This document shows, piece after piece, positions 43,970-54,279 of a DNA stretch of 64,000 nt. This DNA comes from Gaiellasilicea sp963731615 (GTDB lineage: Bacteria; Actinomycetota; Thermoleophilia; Gaiellales; Gaiellaceae): contig CAVSWD010000002.1 in assembly GCA_963731615.1 (NCBI GenBank), positions 1 through 64,000 on the forward strand. The letters run 5' to 3'. Under the pieces are notes generated by a model, which worked only from the letters and a program-made list of their open reading frames with translations, was not told the origin of the DNA and ran no database searches. The number at the start of each line of letters is the position of its first letter. Positions within the stretch are counted from its first letter, which is position 1. The position numbers and the translations under genes are program-made.

Positions 43970-44503
43970 GTGCGTGCCCCGGCTCCCCCGTATCCGAACG
44001 AGGGCCCACACGCGCTCTGGCACGTGAGCGAGAACGACTCGATCAGCCGGTTCGAGCCCCATGTCGCCGCCACCTCCGACCGCGAAGAGGCGTTCGTCTG
44101 GGCGGTCGACACGCGCCATCAGCCGCTCTACTGGTTCCCGCGCGAATGCCCGCGAGCCTGCTTCTGGGCCGACGCGCGGACGACAGCCGAGGACGCGGCG
44201 CTCCTGCAGGGATTCGACCGCGTGCACGCCGTCGAGACCGGCTGGGTCGACCGCATGCGCGCGACGCGGGTCGTCGCGTATCGGCTCCCCGAGGACTCGT
44301 TCGTCCACGAGGGTGACGGCTTCTGGGTCAGCACGGACACGGTGGAGCCGCTCGAGCTCGTCGAGCTGGGCGACCTGCTCCAGCAGCACGAGCTGGCGGG
44401 AATCCACCTTCGGGAGGTCCCGAGCATCTGGCCGCTCTGGGAGCGCGTCGCCGGCTCGACGCTCGAGTTCAGCGGGATCCGGCTCCGCAATGCGGCGGCT
44501 TAG
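43970..44503 (+). CDS. DUF6886-like protein of unknown function
   Basis: 177 residues, soluble. It begins after a short Pro-rich leader with LWHVSENDSISRFEPHVAA, then VWAVDTRHQPLYWFPRECPR and FWADARTTAEDAALL, which I recall as the DUF6886 pattern; the identification is from memory and not certain. The Trp, Tyr and Pro content suggests a compact fold. GTG start at 43970. It is the only plus-strand gene inside the minus-strand block from rpmH to parB and faces rsmG, overlapping its stop by 4 bp. Confidence 0.7.
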   Translation: MRAPAPPYPNEGPHALWHVSENDSISRFEPHVAATSDREEAFVWAVDTRHQPLYWFPRECPRACFWADARTTAEDAALLQGFDRVHAVETGWVDRMRATRVVAYRLPEDSFVHEGDGFWVSTDTVEPLELVELGDLLQQHELAGIHLREVPSIWPLWERVAGSTLEFSGIRLRNAAA

Positions 44504-45088
44504 GCGAGAGGGCGCTTCTTCGCAACCCCGGGGCGGCGAGGAAAGCCCGCCGTAGTCGGCCCGGTCTTGCGAATGAGCAGGAAACCCGGCGGAGCATCCT
44601 CGAGCTCGCCGCCGATCTTCGTCGCCACGAGAGAAACGGCCTCCGCAGACGCCGAAGGCCCGACCCAGAGGATGACGGCACCCCCCTCGGCGACGAGCGG
44701 CAAGCACCACTCGGCTGCGACCGGCGGTTGCGCCAGCGCCTTCGCCACAGCCACGCCGAACATCTCGATCGGCTGCTCTTCCGCGCGGCCCCAGATCACA
44801 CGCAGGTTGGGAAGCTCTTCCGTCCACCGCTCGAGGAAAGTCCGCTTTCCGGCGCTCCGCCTCGAGGAGGGTTACCTTCCGGCCCGGTAGCGACGCGGCA
44901 AGCGGGATCCCCGGCGTGCCGCCGCCGCTGCCGACGTCGGCGATCGGGCCGTCGAAGCGCTGCACGAGCTCGAGCCCGGCCAGCGCGTCGTCGAGGAGGA
45001 CCCGCCGCGCCTCGACCGGGTCGCGCAACGCGGTCAGCCCGGGGGTGGCGAGGACTGCTGCGAGCCAGCGGTCGAGCAGGTCAGACAG
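44500..45088 (-). CDS. rsmG: 16S rRNA (guanine527-N7)-methyltransferase (frameshifted, CTG start)
   Basis: Methylates G527 of 16S rRNA using SAM. N-terminal part: LLDRWLAAVLATPGLTALRDP, then the SAM motif IADVGSGGGTPGIPLA and TLLEAERRKA in one frame. After the AAA run at 44837-44839 the protein continues in another frame as FLERWTEELPNLRVIWGRAE and AVAKALAQP. Removing one base in that homopolymer restores reading. No ATG, GTG or TTG precedes the N-terminus; CTG 45088 overlaps the end of jag. The usual N-terminal helix is shorter than in E. coli RsmG. Confidence 0.82.
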
Positions 45089-45782
45089 CGACGTTGCGGG
45101 GGAGGATGACGACGTAGCGGTTCGGCTCCGTCCCCTCGCTGGCGGTCTCGACCTCGGGATCGTCCTTCAGCTTCTCGTGGACGATCTTCCGCTCGACCGC
45201 CGTCATCGGCTCGAGCTCGACGCGCTGACCGGTCGCGGCAGCCTGCTCGGCCAGCCGCAGCGCGAGCGCGTCGAGGGTCACCTGCCGGCGCTCGCGATAG
45301 CCCGCGGCGTCGACGACGACCGGCTTTCGCTCCTCGTAGCGGCCGCGGAAGATGATCGCGTTGGCGAGGTACTGGATCGCGTCGATCGTCTGCCCGTGCC
45401 GACCGATCAGCAGCCCCAGGTCGTGGCCGTCGCAGACGGCTCTCAGCTCGTCCTCGCTCTCTTCGATCTCGACCGTGCAGCTGACGCCGATCTCCCGCGC
45501 GATCCGCTCGACGACCTCTCGCAGACGTGCCGCATCGTCGCTCTCGTCACGCGGCGGCGAAGGTGCGGCCTCGCGAGCCGGAACGTCCGCCTCCTCGAGG
45601 CTGGCGATCACCCGAGCCGGCTCGTAGCCGACGCCGAGGAGCCCGCGCTCGCCCTCGGTCACGACCTGGAAGCGGACGGCTGCCTTCTCGAGGCCCGGCC
45701 GCATGCGCTCGAGCTCGCGCAGCGCGGCCCACTTCGCCTCGCCGACGGTCTCGCCGCTCATCTCGATCGAGAGCTCGCTCAC
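45081..45782 (-). CDS. jag: Jag/KhpB RNA-binding protein
   Basis: 233 residues with three domains: Jag_N (about 1-50: SELSIEMSGETVGEAKWAAL), KH (about 85-160, with GLLIGRHGQTIDAIQYLAN) and R3H (about 165-230: LEPMTAVERKIVHEKL). RNA-binding regulator of cell envelope/division in Gram-positive bacteria, nearly always beside yidC. GTG 45782 overlaps the yidC TGA. Longer in-frame upstream sequence is antisense noise. Confidence 0.94.
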   Translation of the reverse strand: MSELSIEMSGETVGEAKWAALRELERMRPGLEKAAVRFQVVTEGERGLLGVGYEPARVIASLEEADVPAREAAPSPPRDESDDAARLREVVERIAREIGVSCTVEIEESEDELRAVCDGHDLGLLIGRHGQTIDAIQYLANAIIFRGRYEERKPVVVDAAGYRERRQVTLDALALRLAEQAAATGQRVELEPMTAVERKIVHEKLKDDPEVETASEGTEPNRYVVILPRNVAV

Positions 45783-46591
45783 CGGCGCGAGCCGCCCTTC
45801 TTCTTGCGCTTCACCTTGCGGACGCGCGGCGGAGCGGCGGGCGTCTTGCGCTCGGCGGCCGGCTTCGCCGCCTCGACTTTCGCCTCCGACTTCGGTGGCG
45901 TCCGCGAGCTCTTCTTCGGCGGCGGCTCCTTCTTGGGCACGAGCTTCCGGGTCACGAGCCCCTGCCCGGTCGTCCACAGGTTCGTCGTCAGCCAGTAGAG
46001 CATCAGCCCGGCCGGGAAGTTGAGCACGAACGGGATGAACGCGATCGGCAGGATCAGCAGCATTGCCCGCTGCGCCGGCTGCATGTTCTGCGACATCAGG
46101 TACGACGAGGTCAGCTGGCTGATCGCGTAGAGCACGATCAGCAGGGGGCCCCAGCCGACCTTGGTGTCGTCGGTGATGTCGATCAGATTCAGCCACTCGA
46201 GGCTCGAGGAGGGAAACCTCGGCAGGACCTCGTCGTCGAAGTCGCGCAGGACGAAGAAGAGGCCGATGAAGATCGGGAACTGCGCCAGGATCGGCAGGCA
46301 GGACGCCGCCGGATTGATCTGGTTCTCCTTGTAGAACGCCATCATCTCGGCATTCATCTTCTGGCGGTCGTGCTTGTACTGCTGCTGGATCTTCTTCATC
46401 TCCGGCGCATGCGCCTGCAGGTTCTGCATCGAGTGGATCTGCCGCACGGTCAGCGGCACGAGCAGGATCCGGACGATCACGACGAGGGCCACGATCGACC
46501 AGGCCCAGGTCAGCCCGACGGTGTCGTGCAGGCTCGTGAGCACCCACGTGAGCAGGTCCTCGAGCGGGGTGAGGATGCCGGCGACGATCAT
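45779..46591 (-). CDS. yidC: Membrane protein insertase YidC
   Basis: Inserts and folds inner-membrane proteins. 270 residues without the large periplasmic P1 domain, as is usual in Gram-positive bacteria. Blocks: VGLTWAWSIVALVVIVRILLVPLT, HAPEMKKIQQQYKHDRQKMN, CLPILAQFPIFIGLFFVLR and FPAGLMLYWLTTNLWTTGQ. The strongly basic C-terminus (KPAAERKTPAAPPRVRKVKR to SRR) probably contacts the ribosome. ATG 46591 overlaps the yidD TGA. Confidence 0.95.
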   Translation of the reverse strand: MIVAGILTPLEDLLTWVLTSLHDTVGLTWAWSIVALVVIVRILLVPLTVRQIHSMQNLQAHAPEMKKIQQQYKHDRQKMNAEMMAFYKENQINPAASCLPILAQFPIFIGLFFVLRDFDDEVLPRFPSSSLEWLNLIDITDDTKVGWGPLLIVLYAISQLTSSYLMSQNMQPAQRAMLLILPIAFIPFVLNFPAGLMLYWLTTNLWTTGQGLVTRKLVPKKEPPPKKSSRTPPKSEAKVEAAKPAAERKTPAAPPRVRKVKRKKKGGSRR

Positions 46592-46797
46592 GCGTAGTCG
46601 ACCCCGCCGTGGCTCCACGGGTTGCAGCGGAGCAGGCGCCACGCCGCCTTGGCGGAGCCTTTGACGAGTCCGTGCGCATGCAGCGCGTCGAGGGCGTACT
46701 GCGAGCAGCTCGGGTGGTACTTGCAGGTTCCGGGCGGAGTCAGCAGCCCGAACGTCCAGCGCCACGCGTGCACGAACGCGATCCCGACGACCTTCAC
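46588..46797 (-). CDS. yidD: Membrane protein insertion efficiency factor YidD
   Basis: 69-residue protein with the family pattern RWTFGLLTPPGTCKYHPSCS, QYALDALHAHGLVKGSAKA and RCNPWSHGGVDY. The three cysteines are conserved. GTG 46797 overlaps the rnpA TGA, and its stop overlaps the yidC ATG. Typical position between rnpA and yidC. Confidence 0.95.
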   Translation of the reverse strand: MKVVGIAFVHAWRWTFGLLTPPGTCKYHPSCSQYALDALHAHGLVKGSAKAAWRLLRCNPWSHGGVDYA

Positions 46798-47153
46798 GCT
46801 GCGGCCTTCTCGAGCACCTCGGTCACCCGCTCTGCGAGCCAGGCGTGGCCGCGCGTGTCGGCCGGCTCGGCGAGCCCCGGCCGCGCGACGAGGACGTAGT
46901 CGTGACCCGGCCGAGCGCGATCGGCGAGCTCGACCCACGTCTCCCGGAGCTGGCGCTTGACACGGTTGCGGACGACGGCGTTGCCGACCGACTTCGGCAC
47001 CGCGAGCCCGAGTCTGGGTGGCTGCTCCGGCGCGCTTTCCTCGGCGTCGCGGGGAAACCAGTAGAGGACGAGGAAGCGGGTCGAGGCCGAGCGGCCGCTG
47101 CGGTAGACGGCGTCGAAGTCCCGGGAACGAGACAGGCGGTTCCTTCGGTGCAC
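46794..47153 (-). CDS. rnpA: Ribonuclease P protein component
   Basis: 119-residue protein subunit of RNase P for tRNA 5' maturation. It has NRLSRSRDFDAVYRSG at the N-terminus and the RNA-binding RNR motif in SVGNAVVRNRVKRQLRETW (about 65-83). GTG start at 47153 chosen by homology (VHRRNRLSRS). 38 bp after rpmH, the classic pairing. Confidence 0.94.
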   Translation of the reverse strand: MHRRNRLSRSRDFDAVYRSGRSASTRFLVLYWFPRDAEESAPEQPPRLGLAVPKSVGNAVVRNRVKRQLRETWVELADRARPGHDYVLVARPGLAEPADTRGHAWLAERVTEVLEKAAA

Positions 47154-47191
47154 GCTGCGAGGATAGTCGGGGCGAAGATAGTCGGGCGGGC

Positions 47192-47326
47192 TCAGGCCGA
47201 GAGCCGCTTGCGGCCCTTGGCCCGGCGGCGCTTCAGGATCGCCTGCCCGGCGCGAGTGGACATGCGCGCGCGAAAACCGTGCTTGCGCTTGCGGCGGCGG
47301 ACGTTGGGCTGGTAGGTGCGCTTCAA
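47192..47326 (-). CDS. rpmH: 50S ribosomal protein L34
   Basis: 44 residues, very basic: KRTYQPNVRRRKRKHGFRAR then MSTRAGQAILKRRRAKGRKR. Matches L34 along its whole length. The start is TTG 47326, preceded by GGAGACACCC; the only in-frame start that keeps the N-terminal Lys-Arg-Thr-Tyr-Gln-Pro. First gene of the rnpA-parB block reading away from the origin. Confidence 0.96.
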   Translation of the reverse strand: MKRTYQPNVRRRKRKHGFRARMSTRAGQAILKRRRAKGRKRLSA

Positions 47327-47373
47327 AGGGTGTCTCCGATCGAAAACAGTGGCCGCCGGCGGGCGGGAGCGGA

Positions 47374-47379
47374 AGTATA
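47374..47379 (-). promoter_or_regulatory. -10 element of the rpmH promoter
   Basis: TATACT on the minus strand (47379-47374), about 48 bp before the rpmH start. The -35 region is poor. A DnaA-box-like word at 47399-47407 lies about 20 bp upstream, so DnaA could affect this promoter. Confidence 0.45.
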
Positions 47380-47545
47380 GACAAGCCTCTGAGAGTCGTT
47401 TTCCACAGACCGGACGCCGAAACGAAAGAGCCGCAAACGGGCACCGCCGGGCCCCTCCGCCCACAGGTTTTCCACACCTGTGGATTGTGATGTGGACTCT
47501 CGAAAATTCCTGCAAATTGGCATGTTTTCTTTCACACGGGGGTGT
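47380..47545. other. oriC: Putative replication origin region (oriC) with DnaA-box-like sites
   Basis: Intergenic DNA between divergent rpmH and dnaA. Two identical TTTTCCACA words (47399-47407 and 47468-47476) match the TTATCCACA box at 8 of 9 positions. Inverted variants are TGTGGATTG (47479-47487) and TGTGGACTC (47491-47499). An AT-rich stretch follows at about 47500-47535, a possible unwinding element. Two weaker boxes lie between dnaA and dnaN. Which side is used cannot be decided by reading alone. Confidence 0.65.
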
Positions 47546-47573
47546 TGAGAGCCCGTTGAGACGCTGCTATGCT
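47545..47573 (+). promoter_or_regulatory. Promoter of dnaA
   Basis: TTGAGA (47545-47550), a 17-bp spacer and TATGCT (47568-47573) form a good housekeeping-type promoter. Transcription would begin near 47580, giving a leader of about 35 nt with AAGGAG at 47597-47602 before the GTG at 47614. The -10 contains an ATG in frame with dnaA, which argues against that ATG as the start. Confidence 0.6.
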
Positions 47574-47613
47574 CGCCGCGTCCGGACGTCCAAGCGAAGG
47601 AGCTGGCTGCGGC

Positions 47614-48972
47614 GTGGAGCACCAAATCGAGCTGACTGCAGAAAGCCTGTGGGAAGAGGTGGCGAGTCGGCTCAAGGAGGCGCTCAACGAGGCGACCTTC
47701 GGCACCTGGTTCGGCGGTACGACCGGGGTTGCGCTCACTGACGACACCTTTACGCTCGGTGTCCCGAACGACTTCACGCGCGAGTGGATCGAGGGTCACT
47801 TCCTCGGCCTGATCCGCGCGGCCGTCAAGGATGCGACCGGGAGCGAGCGCCACGTTCGCCTGAGCGTCCGCCATGACGCCGAGCAACCCGAGCAGGCGGT
47901 CGACGGGCTCCCGCTCGAGCCGGTGGTGCATCGGCCCGATCCGGTGCCGATGAGCATGAAGTACACCTTCGACCTCTTCGTGATCGGCTCGTCGAACCGT
48001 TTCGCGCACGCCGCCGCGCTGGCCGTCGCCGAGGCGCCGGCGCAGGCCTACAACCCGCTCTTCATCTACGGCGGCACCGGCCTCGGCAAGACCCATCTGC
48101 TCCAAGCGGTCGGCCAGTACGTCGGCGACCACGGCAATGGGCTGACGGCGCGGTACGTGACGAGCGAGACGTTCATGAACGACTTCATCAACTCGCTGCG
48201 CGACAAGCGGATCGAGGGGTTCAAGCAGCGCTACCGCACCTACGACGTCCTGCTCGTCGACGACGTCCAGTTCTTCGAGGGCAAGGAGCGGATCCAGGAG
48301 GAGTTCTTCCACACCTTCAACTCCCTCTACGAGGCCGGCCGCCAGATCGTGATCTCGTCCGACCGGCCGCCGAAGGAGATCGCGACGCTCGAAGAGCGCC
48401 TGCGCTCGCGCTTCGAGTGGGGGCTGATCACCGACATCCAGCCGCCCGACCTCGAGACCCGGATCGCGATCCTGCGCAAGAAGGAGAAGACCGACAGGAT
48501 CCACGTGCCCGACCCGGACGTGCTGACCTACATCGCCGAGCGCGTGACGACGAACATCCGCGAGCTCGAGGGGGCCCTGACCCGCGTCGTCGCGTTCTCC
48601 TCACTGACCGGGCGTCCGATGACGGTCGAGCTCGCAGAGGACGTGCTCAAGGACGTGTTCCCGCAGGGCCAGGCGGTCGAGATCTCGATCCGCCGGATCC
48701 AGGAAACCGTCTCGGAGCGCTTCGGGATGACCGTGAACGAGCTCTGCAGCGCCAAGCGCTCGCAGTCGATCGCGTATCCCAGGCAGGTCGCGATGTACCT
48801 CTCACGCGCTCTCACCGACTCCTCGCTGCCGAAGATCGGCAAGGAGTTCGGCGGCCGCGACCACACAACCGTGATGCACGCGAACGCGAAGATCGAGGGC
48901 ATGATCCGGGAGGATCGGTCTGTGTACAACCTTGTGCAGGAGTTGACGGCACGGATCAAGCAAGCCGGCTGA
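47614..48972 (+). CDS. dnaA: Chromosomal replication initiator protein DnaA
   Basis: 452 residues. Domain I (about 1-75: LWEEVASRLKEALNEATFGTW), a short linker, AAA+ domain III with YTFDLFVIGSSNRFAHAAAL, Walker A GGTGLGKTHLLQA, Walker B VLLVDDVQFFEGKE and sensor EERLRSRFEWGL, and domain IV with the DnaA-box-binding signature GKEFGGRDHTTVMHA. GTG 47614 chosen over ATG 47569, which lies inside the predicted -10. Linker domain II is short. Confidence 0.96.
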   Translation: MEHQIELTAESLWEEVASRLKEALNEATFGTWFGGTTGVALTDDTFTLGVPNDFTREWIEGHFLGLIRAAVKDATGSERHVRLSVRHDAEQPEQAVDGLPLEPVVHRPDPVPMSMKYTFDLFVIGSSNRFAHAAALAVAEAPAQAYNPLFIYGGTGLGKTHLLQAVGQYVGDHGNGLTARYVTSETFMNDFINSLRDKRIEGFKQRYRTYDVLLVDDVQFFEGKERIQEEFFHTFNSLYEAGRQIVISSDRPPKEIATLEERLRSRFEWGLITDIQPPDLETRIAILRKKEKTDRIHVPDPDVLTYIAERVTTNIRELEGALTRVVAFSSLTGRPMTVELAEDVLKDVFPQGQAVEISIRRIQETVSERFGMTVNELCSAKRSQSIAYPRQVAMYLSRALTDSSLPKIGKEFGGRDHTTVMHANAKIEGMIREDRSVYNLVQELTARIKQAG

Positions 48973-49130
48973 TTTCTGTGGAGACCTCACGAAACCCGCC
49001 GGTGCCTGTTGAAGTGTTCGTTTTGTCCCCCGCTCGCGTCCACCGGGCAAACGGCTTCGTGATGCGGAAAGATGCTGTCTTCCCCATCGTCCACACTCCC
49101 TATGACTTCTACGAGAGGATTTAAAGAATC
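48973..49130. other. dnaA-dnaN intergenic region with further DnaA-box-like words
   Basis: 158 bp without a gene. TCGTCCACA (49087-49095) differs by one base from the actinobacterial box TTGTCCACA. TGTGGAGAC (48977-48985) is a weaker inverted match. An AT-rich run (about 49105-49130) directly precedes dnaN and includes GAGAGGA as a ribosome-binding site. In many actinobacteria oriC is in this gap, but here it is short. Confidence 0.45.
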
Positions 49131-50294
49131 ATGGAGCTAGAGACGGCGGGCACCGAAACCGCGGAAGGGACGACGGGCGGGATGAGCACCACCGGGACAG
49201 GTCTGAAGATCGAGGTGACACGAGACGAGCTCGTCGCCAAGCTCGGGATCGTCTCCCGTGCGGTCTCGACCCGTGGAACCGTTCAGGTCCTGGCCGGGAT
49301 CCTGCTCGCCGCCGAAGCCGACGCGATCACGCTCGCCGCCACCGACATGGAACTCTCGCTTCGGACGACGCTCGAGGCGCAGGCGGAGGGCGAGGGCGCG
49401 GTGGTGATTCCGGGCAAGCCGCTGGTCGAGCTCGCGCGCCTACTGCCCGAGAACGACGTCACGATCGAGTACCGGCCCGAGGAGGGCACGGTGCAGATCG
49501 TTTCAGGGTCGTACAACTCCCGCCTACACGTCTTCAACGCGGAGGACTTCCCACGGCTCCCGGCACTCGACGCGCAGCTGCATGCGATCGACCGCGAAGC
49601 GCTGCTCGAAACCGTCGACCGCGTCGCCCGCTCGGCCTCGCGCGACGAATCGCGTCCCGTCTTGACCGGAATCCTCGTCCGCTTCGAGGCCGGCAAGCTC
49701 GTCATGGTCGCAACCGACTCGTACCGGCTCTCCGTGAAGGAGACCGAGCTCGGCGAGGCCGCGCCCGAGCTCGAGGCGATCATTCCCGCCCGCGCGCTCA
49801 CCGAGCTCTCGCGGCTCGCCGGCGATGAGACCGTCGACCTCGGCGTCCACGAGAACCACGTCGTCTTCGGGACCGGCGAAGCCTGGCTGACCACCCGCCG
49901 GATCGACGGCCAGTTCCCGAACTACCGGCAGCTGCTGCCAGACACGTTCGAGGTCGAGCTGACCCTGCCGAAGAGCGAGCTGGCCGACGTCGTCCGGCGC
50001 GCATCGGTGCTGGCGCTGCGCAACTCGCCGTTGCGCCTGCGCCTGGCCGAGGGCGAGCTGACCGTCTCCGCGCAGACACAGGACGTCGGCGAGACGAGCG
50101 AGACGATGCCTGCCGCCTACTCGGGCGAGGAGTTTCTGATCGGCTTCAACGCCGAGTTCCTGCGGGACGGCGTCGAGTCGATCGTGGGCGACGACGTCCG
50201 CTTGAAGCTGATCAACCCGCTGCGGCCGGCGATCCTCGAGGACGCCGCCGGCGACTTCACGTACCTGATCATGCCGATCCGCCTCGCTGGCTAG
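49131..50294 (+). CDS. dnaN: DNA polymerase III subunit beta (sliding clamp)
   Basis: 387 residues with the three repeated clamp domains. Blocks: LKIEVTRDELVAKLGIVSRAV at the start of domain 1, LAGILLAAEADAITLAATDME, PVLTGILVRFEAGKLVMVATDSYRL in domain 2 and the C-terminal YLIMPIRLAG that contributes to the peptide-binding pocket. ATG 49131 gives a 25-residue low-complexity leader; ATG 49182 is nearer the conserved start and has GGGCGGG before it. Confidence 0.95.
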   Translation: MELETAGTETAEGTTGGMSTTGTGLKIEVTRDELVAKLGIVSRAVSTRGTVQVLAGILLAAEADAITLAATDMELSLRTTLEAQAEGEGAVVIPGKPLVELARLLPENDVTIEYRPEEGTVQIVSGSYNSRLHVFNAEDFPRLPALDAQLHAIDREALLETVDRVARSASRDESRPVLTGILVRFEAGKLVMVATDSYRLSVKETELGEAAPELEAIIPARALTELSRLAGDETVDLGVHENHVVFGTGEAWLTTRRIDGQFPNYRQLLPDTFEVELTLPKSELADVVRRASVLALRNSPLRLRLAEGELTVSAQTQDVGETSETMPAAYSGEEFLIGFNAEFLRDGVESIVGDDVRLKLINPLRPAILEDAAGDFTYLIMPIRLAG

Positions 50295-50304
50295 AACGGC
50301 AGCG

Positions 50305-51366
50305 CTGATCGTCCGCTCGGTCCAGCTCCGCGACTTCCGCTCCTACGAACGGCTCGAGCTCAAGCTGGAGCCCGGCCTCGTGCTCGTGACGGGCGCGAAC
50401 GGCGCCGGCAAGACGAACCTGCTCGAGTCGCTCCACCTCGGGACGCAGGGCTTCTCGCCGCGGACGCGTGCCGACCAGCAGCTCGTCCGTTTCGGCGCGA
50501 CTGGGGCGCGCGTGGCCCTCGGCGGCGATCGCGACGGGAGGCCGCTCGAGCTCGAGGTGACCCTTCAGCCCCAGGCGGGCAAGCGCGCCAAGTTGAACGG
50601 CGCGCCGCTCCGGTCGGCCGAGCAGCTGCGTGCGGAGGTTTCGACGCTCGTCTTCACGCCGGACCGACTGGCGGTGGTCAAGGGCGGGCCGGCGGCGCGC
50701 CGCGCCTATTTCGACCGGACGCTGGGGCGCCTGTTGCCCGGCAGGGCGCCGCTGCCGATCGAGTATGGCGCTGCGGTGGGCCAGCGGAACGCCGCGCTCC
50801 GGCGGGTGTCGGCCGGGGCCTCGACGCGCGCTGCCGTCGAACCGTGGACGGAGCAGGTGGCCTCGCTTGGCGCTGCGCTCGTCGCTGCCAGAGGCGAGGC
50901 GATCGAGCTCCTCGCGCGCGCCTTTGCGGAGCGTGCCGGTGAGCTCGGCCTAGCTGACGCGGGACTGGACTACACGGGCGAGCCGCCGACTGTGGCAGCG
51001 CTGGAGGCGCGCCTGGAACGAGATCTCGAGCGAGGCGTCACGGGTCTCGGGCCTCACCTCGACGACGTGACGATCCGCTCGCGCGACCGGGATCTGCGCA
51101 GCTTCGGCTCGCAGGGCGAGCAGCGGCTCGCGGTCCTGTCGCTGCTGCTCGCCGAAGCGGAAGTGATCGCGGAGCGGCGGGGCACACCGCCGCTCGTCCT
51201 GCTCGACGACGTCCTCTCCGAGCTCGACGCGTCTCGGCGGCTAACGCTCGCGGAGCGGATCGGCCGCGTCGGGCAGGCGGTCGTGACCGCGACCGGCGCC
51301 GACGCTCTGCCGCTCGAGCCCGCACAGCTACTCGAGGTGACCCCCGGCTTCGTCCGAGCCGGCTGA
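50305..51366 (+). CDS. recF: DNA replication and repair protein RecF, probable CTG start
   Basis: SMC-like ATPase that aids RecA loading at gaps. 353 residues. N-terminus IVRSVQLRDFRSYERLELKL, Walker A VTGANGAGKTNLLES, signature FGSQGEQRLAVLSLLLAEAE and Walker B PLVLLDDVLSELDASRR. From the upstream in-frame TGA to the Walker A region the first ATG/GTG/TTG is GTG 50374 or 50380, which would remove the first beta strands. CTG 50305, 10 bp after the dnaN stop, sits exactly where homologues have Met. Confidence 0.93.
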   Translation: MIVRSVQLRDFRSYERLELKLEPGLVLVTGANGAGKTNLLESLHLGTQGFSPRTRADQQLVRFGATGARVALGGDRDGRPLELEVTLQPQAGKRAKLNGAPLRSAEQLRAEVSTLVFTPDRLAVVKGGPAARRAYFDRTLGRLLPGRAPLPIEYGAAVGQRNAALRRVSAGASTRAAVEPWTEQVASLGAALVAARGEAIELLARAFAERAGELGLADAGLDYTGEPPTVAALEARLERDLERGVTGLGPHLDDVTIRSRDRDLRSFGSQGEQRLAVLSLLLAEAEVIAERRGTPPLVLLDDVLSELDASRRLTLAERIGRVGQAVVTATGADALPLEPAQLLEVTPGFVRAG

Positions 51367-51842
51367 TGGATCGCCTCGGCCAGCAAGTTCGTCGCGAGCT
51401 CGGCCGCTTCGGCCCGGTCGACGGCGACATGGTCGCGATCGTGCGGGTCTGGCAAGAGGCGGTCGGCGACACCGTGGCGCGAAACGCGTGGCCGGCGCGC
51501 CTCGCCCGCGACGGGACCCTGCACGTCAACGCCGTCTCCTCGACGTGGGCGTTCGAGCTCGGCCGGCTCGCCGCGACGATCCTCGAGCAGCTGCAACCGA
51601 AGCTCGGCGACGCGACCCCGCCCGCCTTGAAGTTCGCGCCTGGCCCCGTTCCCGACCCCGAGGCCGAGGCTCCCGAGGAGCGCGAAGAGCAGCCGCCGAC
51701 GGTGGCCTCCGAGCACCGCCTTCGGGGGGCCCAGATCGCCGCTGGGATCGTGGACGAGGAGCTGCGCGAGTACGTCGCTCGGGCCGCCGCCGCGAGCCTC
51801 GCTCGAGACTCCGGGGAGGCCCGGTCCGACCGCCGTTTCTGA
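51366..51842 (+). CDS. dciA: DciA-like DUF721 protein
   Basis: 158 residues. The DUF721/DciA N-terminal domain (about 1-90) includes VRVWQEAVGDTVARNAWPARL and LHVNAVSSTWAFELGRL. DciA is the ancestral helicase loader/operator for DnaB in bacteria lacking DnaC/DnaI. The C-terminal part is acidic and low-complexity (PDPEAEAPEEREEQ), ending with an Ala-rich helix. ATG 51366 overlaps the recF TGA (TGATG). Conserved place between recF and gyrB in actinobacteria. Confidence 0.88.
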   Translation: MDRLGQQVRRELGRFGPVDGDMVAIVRVWQEAVGDTVARNAWPARLARDGTLHVNAVSSTWAFELGRLAATILEQLQPKLGDATPPALKFAPGPVPDPEAEAPEEREEQPPTVASEHRLRGAQIAAGIVDEELREYVARAAAASLARDSGEARSDRRF

Positions 51843-51855
51843 TACACTGTTCTCT

Positions 51856-51887
51856 GCCCGCAAGATGGCTATTTGCAGGGCTTTTTT
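51856..51887 (+). terminator. Hairpin plus T-tract ending 1 bp before gyrB start
   Basis: GCCCGCAA (51856-51863) pairs with TTGCAGGGC (51873-51881, one bulged A), followed by six T (51882-51887) and then G and the gyrB ATG at 51889. This is an intrinsic-terminator shape. The only ribosome-binding candidate for gyrB (AGGG, 51877-51880) is inside the 3' arm. It may end the dciA transcript, attenuate gyrB, or hide its ribosome-binding site. An extended -10-like TGATACACT (51840-51848) lies just upstream. Confidence 0.55.
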
Positions 51888-51888
51888 G

Positions 51889-54271
<2,383 letters not shown>

Positions 54272-54279
<8 letters not shown>

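Noticed and set aside
47569..47571. ATG 47569 as dnaA start
   Set aside because: It lies in the predicted -10 hexamer and has no ribosome-binding site; GTG 47614 follows AAGGAG.
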